A program made the position numbers and the translations under genes. Positions 6,841 through 12,305 of a stretch of 12,305 nucleotides of DNA are shown piece by piece (within the stretch, counting starts at the first letter, position 1; each line of letters starts with the position of its first letter). Below the pieces are notes generated by a model that saw only the letters and a list, made by a program, of their open reading frames with translations, had not been told where the DNA came from and made no database searches. Where the stretch lies: NCBI GenBank assembly GCA_900547725.1, contig URHR01000054.1:1-12305 (forward strand), read 5' to 3'. This DNA is from an uncultured Eubacteriales bacterium. GTDB lineage: Bacteria; Bacillota; Clostridia; Oscillospirales; CAG-272.

Positions 6841-7053
6841 GTTTTGGGGAGGAAGACCTCGGGCTTTGCCCGAACCCACTCAGGAAACTTCTTGGAAGAA
6901 GTTTCCTAAGAACCTTCAAGAATTTCACCCACGGGCAGGATTCTCTGCGGAATCCTGCCCGTGGGTGAAAATTTTTGGGGATTTTTAAGGGACTTTTTTT
7001 AAAAAGTCCCTTAAATGGGGTTTGGGGCAAAGCCACAAGGTCTTCCCCTCCGA
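6841..7053. repeat. Nested multi-hairpin intergenic repeat element
   Basis: This fills the gap between two convergent genes. An outer imperfect inverted repeat (about 6846-6877 with 7017-7050; shared cores AAGACCT and GGCTTTGCCC on the left match AGGTCTT and GGGGCAAAGCC on the right) encloses three perfect hairpins. These are 12 bp with a GG loop (6882-6893/6896-6907), 20 bp with an 8-base loop (6923-6942/6951-6970), and 15 bp with a TT loop (6984-6998/7001-7015). Neither gene extends into it. The layout resembles dispersed non-coding repeats or a MITE-like element, and it may double as a transcription barrier. No transposase is present. Confidence 0.8.
6923..6976 (+). terminator. Probable terminator of the isomerase gene
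   Basis: A perfect 20-bp GC-rich stem (6923-6942 with 6951-6970) is followed by ATTTTTGG, giving a short U-run in the plus-strand transcript. It lies 84 bases after the isomerase stop. No similar T-run follows any hairpin on the minus strand, so termination of the cyclophilin transcript is less clear. Confidence 0.6.
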
Positions 7054-7057
7054 AGCC

Positions 7058-7705
7058 TTAATTACGAATCTCCGCCGTTGCGGAGAGCGTAGCCTTGACG
7101 ATGACGGGCGCGGTTACGGGCTTGGAGACTTCACTGCCGTTGGAAACGACCGCAGTACCCGCAATGCCGTCCACAACATCCATGCCGGAGACAACCTCGC
7201 CGAACGCGGCATAGTTGCCGTCAAGGAAGGTGCTGTCAGCGTGGCAGATGAAGAACTGGCTGGAAGCGGAGTTGTAGCTGCTTGAACGCGCCATAGAGAC
7301 CACGCCGCGCTTGTGGCTGAGCGTGTTGTTCACGCCGTTGGCGGAAAATTCGCCCTTGATGGTCTTTTCGGAGCCGCCCGTGCCGTTGCCCTTGGGATCG
7401 CCGCCCTGAATCATGAAGCCCGAGTAAACGCGGTGGAAGGTCAGACCGTCATAGAAGCCCGAGGAAACGAGCGATTCGAAATTCTCAACGGTGATCGGGG
7501 CAACGTCGGGGCGCAACTGGATGACAATATCGCCGGTCTGCTCCGTACCTTCCGAGTCGACGTATTGAACGGTCAGCGTGACATATTGGGCTTTCTTTCC
7601 GCAGGAGACGAACGTGCAGGCAAAGAGCAGAACCGCAACCGTCAGAAGCAGAAACGGCTTTGCGGTTGCAATTGCAGTGGCAATACGGGAAAAACGTTTT
7701 TTCAT
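7058..7705 (-). CDS. Cyclophilin-type peptidyl-prolyl cis-trans isomerase, probable lipoprotein
   Basis: A 215-residue protein that begins with positive residues (MKKRF...), a hydrophobic stretch at about 18-34, and Cys35 in TFVSCGKK, a near-lipobox. Cys30 in LLFAC is a weaker alternative. It should therefore be anchored outside the membrane, folding exported proteins. The cyclophilin core follows: FHRVYSGFMIQGGDP (Phe90 to Pro104, with catalytic Arg92 and Gln100), GTGGSEKTIKGEF, SQFFICHAD, then FLDGNYAAFGEVVSG. The Trp of the human cyclophilin A drug-binding site is Phe here, as is common in bacteria. ATG at 7705 is preceded by GGAAG (7713-7717). It is transcribed alone from its own strong promoter, toward the repeat element. 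Confidence 0.94.
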   Translation of the reverse strand: MKKRFSRIATAIATAKPFLLLTVAVLLFACTFVSCGKKAQYVTLTVQYVDSEGTEQTGDIVIQLRPDVAPITVENFESLVSSGFYDGLTFHRVYSGFMIQGGDPKGNGTGGSEKTIKGEFSANGVNNTLSHKRGVVSMARSSSYNSASSQFFICHADSTFLDGNYAAFGEVVSGMDVVDGIAGTAVVSNGSEVSKPVTAPVIVKATLSATAEIRN

Positions 7706-7735
7706 GGTTGGACTTCCTTTCTTACGATTATGTTT

Positions 7736-7764
7736 ATTTTAGCAGAAAACGCGCGCCGTGTCAA
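7736..7764 (-). promoter_or_regulatory. Strong promoter of the cyclophilin gene
   Basis: On the minus strand: TTGACA (7764-7759), 17-base spacer, TAAAAT (7741-7736), with TGC directly before the -10. This is the same TTGACA-17-TAAAAT layout with a TGC extended -10 as the isomerase promoter. Expected transcript start is near 7729, giving a leader of about 24 bases. Confidence 0.88.
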
Positions 7765-7856
7765 GGCTTTCGGACAAATTGAGAAATAATTTACAACCGG
7801 GGCGGATAGAATAATACAGAAGAGAATCGGAAGAATCGGACTGCGCGGAGGGAAAG

Positions 7857-8987
7857 ATGGAACGAAAATGGGAAACGCGCGCCGCCGTGGTGATCTGTGC
7901 GGCGGCAGGTGTGGCGGCGGCGCTGTTGGGCGCGCGGCTTTTGTTCGGCGTGCTGTTGCCGTTCGTGCTTGCATGGGGGCTGTCGCTGGCGGTCGCCCCC
8001 GCGGCGAACGCGTTGGCGGGAAAAACGCGCGTCCCGCGCAAGGTGTGGGCTGTCCTGCTTCTGGTGCTGACCCTCGGGCTTCTTGTTGCGGGCATTTCCG
8101 CCGGCGTGGCGCGCGGAATCCGGGAACTGGAGGAGCTGCTCGCCGCGCTCCTTGCAGAGGGGGATTATGCCGGGAGCGGAGAGAGCGCAGAGCGCGCGGA
8201 GAGCGGAGAAGCCTTTGACTGGTTCGGCAAAATCACGGCGGGCGTGGGGCTGTTCCGCCGCGCCGAGGTCGGGGAGAAATATGAAATGTTCCGCGAAGAG
8301 TTCAATGCGATGGTGGGGGAAATGCTTTCCTCGCTTGCGGGCGCGCTCAGCGCAAAACTGCCGGGCGTGGCGGGAAAACTGATCTCCGCAATGCCGTCGG
8401 CGTTCCTGTTCGTGTTGGTGACCGTGATTGCGGGATTTTATTTTTGTGTAGAACCCGGGCAGGTGGGAAAATTTCTGACCGCGCATTTGCCCCGCCGTTT
8501 GGCGGAAAAAATCCCGTCCCTGCGCGCGCGGGCAAAGGCGGTGTCCCTGCGCTACCTGCGCGCTTACCTGCTGATTCTGTTCGTGACCTTCGTTCAGCTG
8601 TTCATCGGCTTTCTGATTCTGCGGGTGCGGTATGCGTTCCTGCTGTCGCTCCTTGTCGCGGTGGTGGACTTTTTGCCCGTGCTCGGCGTGGGAACGGTTC
8701 TTGTCCCGTGGGCGATCATCGCGCTTTTGCGGAAGAATTTCTATCTCGGCTTCGGACTGCTCATTCTCTTTGCGGCAGTGACGGTTCTGCGGCAGATCAT
8801 CGAGCCGAGACTGATCGGAAAGAGTCTTGGCGTGCATCCGTTGGCGGCGCTGATTGCAGGCTATGCGGGGTGGCGGTGGTTCGGCTTCCTCGGTATGGCG
8901 CTCGGACCTGTTGCGGTTCTGGCGGTCAGCGCAATTCTTCGTGGCAGGGCGGAGACAAAGGAAAAAGAAGAAAAAAATTCCGGATAA
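7857..8987 (+). CDS. ytvI: AI-2E family transporter, YtvI-like integral membrane protein
   Basis: A 376-residue polytopic membrane protein of the AI-2E transporter (PerM/YtvI) family. Hydrophobic segments lie at about 10-50 (two), 64-85, 180-200, and several between about 235 and 360. The diagnostic C-terminal half reads VDFLPVLGVGTVLVPWAII, then IIEPRLIGKSLGVHPLAAL and a GFLGMALGPVA ending, closest from memory to the sporulation protein YtvI rather than the exporter TqsA. Residues ~100-117 (GDYAGSGESAERAESGEAF) are a low-complexity loop coded by GAG/AGC-like repeats. ATG at 7857 has GGAGGG four bases upstream. The upstream gap 7765-7856 shows no convincing sigma-A promoter, which would fit a sporulation sigma factor, but this is speculative. 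Function in the family is poorly known. Confidence 0.85.
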   Translation: MERKWETRAAVVICAAAGVAAALLGARLLFGVLLPFVLAWGLSLAVAPAANALAGKTRVPRKVWAVLLLVLTLGLLVAGISAGVARGIRELEELLAALLAEGDYAGSGESAERAESGEAFDWFGKITAGVGLFRRAEVGEKYEMFREEFNAMVGEMLSSLAGALSAKLPGVAGKLISAMPSAFLFVLVTVIAGFYFCVEPGQVGKFLTAHLPRRLAEKIPSLRARAKAVSLRYLRAYLLILFVTFVQLFIGFLILRVRYAFLLSLLVAVVDFLPVLGVGTVLVPWAIIALLRKNFYLGFGLLILFAAVTVLRQIIEPRLIGKSLGVHPLAALIAGYAGWRWFGFLGMALGPVAVLAVSAILRGRAETKEKEEKNSG

Positions 8988-9003
8988 AATTTGCAAAACC
9001 CTC

Positions 9004-9032
9004 TTGACAAATACCCTGAGGGGGTATATAAT
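9004..9032 (+). promoter_or_regulatory. Consensus promoter of the csoR-copA operon
   Basis: TTGACA (9004-9009), 17-base spacer and TATAAT (9027-9032) form a full consensus promoter, starting 17 bases after the ytvI stop. Because the spacer is itself a CsoR-type operator, the promoter should be strong but tightly repressed without copper. Transcription should start near 9039. Confidence 0.92.
9011..9027 (+). promoter_or_regulatory. CsoR-type operator 1, inside the promoter spacer
   Basis: ATACCCTGAGGGGGTAT is a 17-base pseudo-palindrome (ATACCC...GGGTAT), very close to the known Bacillus-type CsoR operator core (TACCC...GGGTA). It occupies almost the whole spacer, so bound CsoR would block RNA polymerase. 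Confidence 0.88.
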
Positions 9033-9036
9033 AAAA

Positions 9037-9053
9037 ATACCCGATGGGGGTAT
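9037..9053 (+). promoter_or_regulatory. CsoR-type operator 2, at the transcription start
   Basis: ATACCCGATGGGGGTAT differs from operator 1 only in the central bases and starts 26 bases after it (about 2.5 helical turns). It covers the predicted start site and ends next to AGGAGG (9054-9059), the csoR ribosome binding site. Confidence 0.85.
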
Positions 9054-9066
9054 AGGAGGAAACAGG

Positions 9067-9414
9067 ATGGAGGAAACGGAAAAGCACTGCTGTTGCTGTT
9101 CGGATAACGTCGAAGGAAACGCCGAAGGCGGTACGGAAAAGACCACCGTCCGCGCAGAGGAACAGAAGAAACAACTGCTCAACCGTCTGCGACGGATGGA
9201 GGGACAGTTGCGCGGTATTGAAGCGATGCTGGAGCGCGACGCCTATTGCAACGACATTCTGATTCAGTCGGCGGCGGTCGGAGCGGCGCTCTCCGCATTC
9301 GAGCGCGAGATTCTGGGCAGTCACATTCACGGTTGCGTGGCAAGGGATATCCGCGAGGGGCGCGACGAGGTGATCGACGAGCTGATGACCACGCTGAAAA
9401 AGCTGATGCGGTAA
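9067..9414 (+). CDS. csoR: CsoR family copper-sensing transcriptional repressor
   Basis: A 115-residue all-helical repressor of the CsoR/RcnR family. The Cu(I) ligands align exactly with the mycobacterial CsoR spacing: Cys61 (in DAYCNDIL), His86 and Cys90 (in SHIHGCV), plus second-shell Tyr60 and an acidic residue near 105. The core starts at about 33 with LLNRLRRMEGQLRGIEAML. The preceding 32 residues form an extra tail with HCCCC (7-11), which may also bind metal. The ATG at 9067 has AGGAGG 7 bases upstream; reading upstream to 8854 would run into ytvI. Apo-CsoR should bind the two operators and repress csoR and copA; Cu(I) binding releases it. The next gene, 48 bases on, is the copper ATPase, which confirms the role. 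Confidence 0.95.
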   Translation: MEETEKHCCCCSDNVEGNAEGGTEKTTVRAEEQKKQLLNRLRRMEGQLRGIEAMLERDAYCNDILIQSAAVGAALSAFEREILGSHIHGCVARDIREGRDEVIDELMTTLKKLMR

Positions 9415-9462
9415 AAACAAGAATTAAATTAAGAATCGTTTCGGAAAAGAGATGAAAAGAAG

Positions 9463-12000
9463 ATGCAACAATATGAAGTAACCGGTATGAGCTGCGCCGC
9501 CTGTCAGGCGAGAGTGGAAAAGGCGGTCGGGCACGTGGCGGGGGTCACCTCCTGCGCGGTCAGCCTGCTGACCAATTCCATGGGCGTGGAGGGGAGTGCG
9601 TCACCCGATGCCGTAATCGCGGCGGTTCGGGCGGCGGGCTACGGCGCAAAGCTGAAGCTGAAGGGGGAGAATCCGCAAGCGGCGGAAACCGCAGGAGACG
9701 ATCCGCTTGCCGACCGCGAAACGCCCGCGCTGAAGCGCCGTCTGCTCTGGTCGATCGGCTTCCTTGCGGTGCTGATGTATTTCTCCATGGGGCATATGAT
9801 GTGGGGATGGAAACTGCCGCCGTTCTTTGACGGTAACCACGTTGCCATGGGATTGGTACAATTACTTCTCTGCATTGCGATCATGGTGATCAACCGCCGC
9901 TTTTTCGAGAGCGGCTTCCGCGCGCTTTGGCATCGTTCTCCCAATATGGACACCCTCGTGGCGCTCGGTTCGGGCGCGGCGTTTGTCTGGAGCGTTTACG
10001 CGCTGTTTGCCATGACCGGCGCGCAGGAGAGAGGGGACATGGCGGCGGTGATGACCTACATGGACGAGTTTTATTTCGAGTCGGCGGCGATGATCCTGAC
10101 CCTGATTACCGTTGGGAAAATGCTTGAGGCGCGGTCGAAGGGAAAAACCACCGACGCCCTGCGGTCGCTGATGAAGCTTGCCCCCAAAACCGCCGTGGTC
10201 GTGCGGGACGGCGCGGAAGTGACCGTTCCGATCGGGCAGGTGAAGAAAGGCGATATGTTCGTCGTCCGCCCGGGGGAGAATATTCCCGTGGACGGCGTGG
10301 TTCTGGACGGGGAGAGCGCGGTTGACGAGGCGGCGCTGACGGGCGAAAGCATCCCCGTGGACAAGCATCCGGGCGACAGCGTGTCGGCGGCAACCGTCAA
10401 CCGGTCGGGCTTTTTGCGGTGCGAGGCAACGCGGGTCGGAGAGGACACCACGCTGTCGCAGATCATCCGCATGGTCAGCGACGCGGCGGCAACGAAAGCC
10501 CCGATCGCAAAGGTCGCGGATCGCGTGTCGGGCGTGTTCGTGCCGGCTGTCATGTCGGTCTCTTTCGTGGTGCTGATCGTCTGGCTTGCGGTGGGACGGG
10601 ACTTCGGTTACGCACTGGCGCGGGCGATTTCGGTGCTGGTCATCAGCTGTCCGTGCGCGCTCGGATTGGCGACCCCCGTGGCGATTATGGTCGGAAACGG
10701 CGTTGGCGCGCGGAACGGAATTCTCTTCAAAACCGCCGCGTCGCTGGAGTCCGCAGGGCGCACGCAGATTGTGGCGCTGGACAAAACGGGAACTGTCACG
10801 ACAGGCATTGCGAGCGTGACCGACGTCCTGCCCGCAGAGGGAATCGGCGAGTGTGACCTGCTCGCGGCGGCGCTGTCGCTTGAGGAAAAGAGCGAGCATC
10901 CGTTGGCGCGCGCGGTGGTGCGCGAGGCGGAAGTAAGAGGTCTGACAGCCGAAGCGGCGGACGGTTTTGAAGCGCTTGCCGGCAACGGCGTGCGCGGGAA
11001 AAAGGACGGCGCGGAACTCATCGGCGGGAGCGCGAAATTCATCGGCGGACAGACAAAACTGACAGACGCTGTGCAGGAAACGGTCGGCGCGCTCGCCGAC
11101 GACGGCAAAACGCCCCTGCTGTTTCTGCGGGACGGAAAGCTGCTCGGCATCATCGCGGTTGCCGATACCGTCAAGGAGGACAGCCCGCGCGCGGTGCAGG
11201 AACTGCGCGGAATGGGCGTGCGCGTGGTGATGCTGACGGGCGACAACGAACGCACCGCACGGGCGGTTGCGGGTCGCGCGGGCATCGAAGAAGTGGTGGC
11301 AGGTGTTCTGCCGGACGGCAAGGAGCAGGTCATTCGCGATCTGCGTCGGCAGGGTCATGTTGCGATGGTCGGAGACGGCATCAACGACGCGCCTGCGCTG
11401 ACGGCTGCGGATACGGGCATTGCGATCGGCGCGGGGACAGACGTCGCGATTGACGCGGCGGATGTGGTGCTGATGAAGAGCAGTCTTGCGGACGTTCCCG
11501 CGGCAATTCGTTTGAGCCGCGCGACTCTGCGGAATATTCACGAAAATCTGTTCTGGGCGTTCATTTATAACGTCATCTGCATTCCGCTTGCGGCGGGCGC
11601 GTTCGTCTGGGCGGGCATAACGCTGAACCCGATGTACGGTGCGGCGGCAATGAGCCTTTCGAGTTTCTGCGTGGTGACCAACGCTCTGCGGTTGAATCTT
11701 TGCAAGCTGAAAAGTCCGAAACACGACCGCAAGATCAGACAGGCGCACCGGAAGCAAATGCCCCATGCGGGCGGAGCAGGCAGAGTAAGCGGGGAGACGG
11801 AACGGATCACGCTGAAGATCGGCGGCATGATGTGCGGGCATTGCGAAAAGCGGGTCAGGGACGCGCTGGAGGCGCTCCCCGGGGTGACGAGTGCCGAGGT
11901 CAGCCATACGGCAGGCACGGCGGTCGTCACGCTCGCGTCGCCGGTTGCACCGAAGCAGCTGAAAAAAGCGGTTCGGGCGGCAGGATATCGGGTGCTGTGA
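9463..12000 (+). CDS. copA: Copper-translocating P-type ATPase (P1B-1) with N- and C-terminal HMA domains
   Basis: An 845-residue Cu(I)-exporting ATPase. In order: heavy-metal-associated (HMA) domain 1 with GMSCAAC (Cys11, Cys14); membrane segments from about 90; TGES (293-296) in the actuator domain; CPC (396-398) in the metal-binding helix; DKTGT (440-444) with the phosphorylated Asp440; HP (479-480); GDGIND (637-642); then Tyr702-Asn703 and M730-x2-Ser-Ser (733-734), the Cu(I)-type signatures of the last two membrane helices. After a basic linker (about 745-780) comes a second full HMA domain with MMCGHC (Cys791, Cys794) to the end. A C-terminal HMA is unusual; typical CopA has its HMA domains at the N-terminus and a separate CopZ. 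The start ATG has only a weak Shine-Dalgarno, so expression may depend on read-through from csoR. Confidence 0.96.
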   Translation: MQQYEVTGMSCAACQARVEKAVGHVAGVTSCAVSLLTNSMGVEGSASPDAVIAAVRAAGYGAKLKLKGENPQAAETAGDDPLADRETPALKRRLLWSIGFLAVLMYFSMGHMMWGWKLPPFFDGNHVAMGLVQLLLCIAIMVINRRFFESGFRALWHRSPNMDTLVALGSGAAFVWSVYALFAMTGAQERGDMAAVMTYMDEFYFESAAMILTLITVGKMLEARSKGKTTDALRSLMKLAPKTAVVVRDGAEVTVPIGQVKKGDMFVVRPGENIPVDGVVLDGESAVDEAALTGESIPVDKHPGDSVSAATVNRSGFLRCEATRVGEDTTLSQIIRMVSDAAATKAPIAKVADRVSGVFVPAVMSVSFVVLIVWLAVGRDFGYALARAISVLVISCPCALGLATPVAIMVGNGVGARNGILFKTAASLESAGRTQIVALDKTGTVTTGIASVTDVLPAEGIGECDLLAAALSLEEKSEHPLARAVVREAEVRGLTAEAADGFEALAGNGVRGKKDGAELIGGSAKFIGGQTKLTDAVQETVGALADDGKTPLLFLRDGKLLGIIAVADTVKEDSPRAVQELRGMGVRVVMLTGDNERTARAVAGRAGIEEVVAGVLPDGKEQVIRDLRRQGHVAMVGDGINDAPALTAADTGIAIGAGTDVAIDAADVVLMKSSLADVPAAIRLSRATLRNIHENLFWAFIYNVICIPLAAGAFVWAGITLNPMYGAAAMSLSSFCVVTNALRLNLCKLKSPKHDRKIRQAHRKQMPHAGGAGRVSGETERITLKIGGMMCGHCEKRVRDALEALPGVTSAEVSHTAGTAVVTLASPVAPKQLKKAVRAAGYRVL

Positions 12001-12305
12001 ATCTTTGAGGGGCAGTTTCCTTTTGTGAAAGGGCAGATACTAAAGCAAATGCCTTACACGACTGCCGAGATCCCGCCTGCGGGCGCCCCTTCGGGGTTCG
12101 ACTACGCGGCGGGAAGGGCTGTATTGCTCCCCCTTCCGTCCGTCATGCCGCTCCGCTCAGGATGACACAGAGGGTATAGCGTTTTGTGAGATGTAGCCCA
12201 TTCGTTGTAATGTTACTTTAACTGACTAAAATTATACAACCCACATAACAAACAGCCCTCTTTGTCATCTCTGAGGAAACGCCTGCGGCGTTAAGTCGAA
12301 CCCCG
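12001..12305. repeat. Gene-free region with dispersed-repeat-like inverted sequences
   Basis: No gene is supported here. A perfect 12-base inverted pair flanks it: CGGGGTTCGACT (12092-12103) and AGTCGAACCCCG (12294-12305). Inside, CAGGATGACACAGAGGG (about 12158-12174) is echoed in reverse by CCCTCTTTGTCATCTCTG (about 12256-12273). Further hairpins are TCCCGCC/GGCGGGA (12071-12077 with 12108-12114) and CCCC/GGGG around TTC. The segment GGATGAC...GATCTCGGCAGTCGTGTAAGG, read on the minus strand, recalls common dispersed repeats of clostridial genomes; this is from memory. The element runs off the window. Confidence 0.65.
12205..12232 (+). promoter_or_regulatory. Possible promoter within the right-edge AT-rich core
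   Basis: TTGTAA (12205-12210), 16-base spacer and TAAAAT (12227-12232) lie in an AT-rich patch unlike its surroundings. It could drive something beyond the window, or be chance sequence in the spacer of the repeat element. Confidence 0.25.

Noticed and set aside
6984..7015. Terminator of the cyclophilin gene
   Set aside because: The hairpin is perfect, but on the minus strand it is followed by AAATCC rather than a T-run, so it is kept as part of the repeat element only.
7765..7856. Sigma-A promoter for ytvI
   Set aside because: TTTACA (7790-7795) has only TAATAC at 16 bases or AATAAT at 14 bases, and TAGAAT lacks a -35 at proper spacing; none is convincing.
7791..9182. 463-residue minus-strand open frame opposite ytvI
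   Set aside because: It runs through the csoR promoter and operators and has a composition typical of an antisense shadow.
9862..11907. 681-residue minus-strand open frame opposite copA
   Set aside because: The copA frame holds every P-type ATPase motif; the antisense frame is His/Arg-rich low-quality sequence without a domain.
12001..12060. Intrinsic terminator directly after copA
   Set aside because: Only a 5-bp stem (CCTTT/AAAGG) is seen and no T-run follows.

Overview
This window carries densely packed, GC-rich bacterial DNA (roughly 60% GC by eye). It has consensus sigma-A type promoters (TTGACA, 17 bp, TAAAAT or TATAAT), strong Shine-Dalgarno sites, a YtvI-like membrane protein (a family tied to sporulation), and a Firmicutes-type csoR-copA copper operon. 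Together these suggest a high-GC member of the Clostridia, perhaps an uncultured gut lineage. No rRNA, tRNA, CRISPR array, transposase or phage gene was seen.

Left part (1-5990, minus strand). Five genes form one tight operon, read from 5841 down to 136: a D-2-hydroxyacid dehydrogenase, an old-yellow-enzyme-type flavin oxidoreductase with a four-cysteine Fe-S motif, a short-chain dehydrogenase, a fumarate-reductase-like FAD flavoprotein, and an AraC regulator. It starts at a good promoter (5884-5911) and ends at a strong intrinsic terminator (115-146). Two junctions are ATGA-type overlaps. The two leading genes use GTG starts, each fixed by a well-placed ribosome binding site. A strong divergent promoter (5985-6013) drives a sugar-phosphate isomerase/epimerase-type TIM-barrel gene (6054-6839). 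The set looks like a reductive or isomerising pathway for a hydroxylated, possibly cyclic small molecule, under a local AraC regulator. The substrate cannot be read from the sequence, and no transporter lies in the window.

Middle (6840-8987). The TIM-barrel gene and a convergent cyclophilin-type lipoprotein gene are separated by about 215 bp. Nearly all of that gap is a nested set of inverted repeats: three perfect hairpins inside an imperfect outer inverted repeat. The cyclophilin promoter lies back to back with a YtvI/AI-2E-family membrane protein gene.

Right part (8988-12305). A copper-homeostasis operon follows. csoR sits behind a promoter carrying two CsoR-type operators, one inside the -35/-10 spacer and one at the transcription start. 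copA is a P1B-type Cu(I) ATPase with one heavy-metal-associated domain at its N-terminus and a second fused to its C-terminus, where a separate CopZ chaperone would often be expected. CsoR should repress the operon until Cu(I) rises; the ATPase then exports Cu(I), with the tail domain possibly acting as a tethered chaperone. The last 300 bp has no gene and holds inverted, repeat-like sequence that runs off the window edge.
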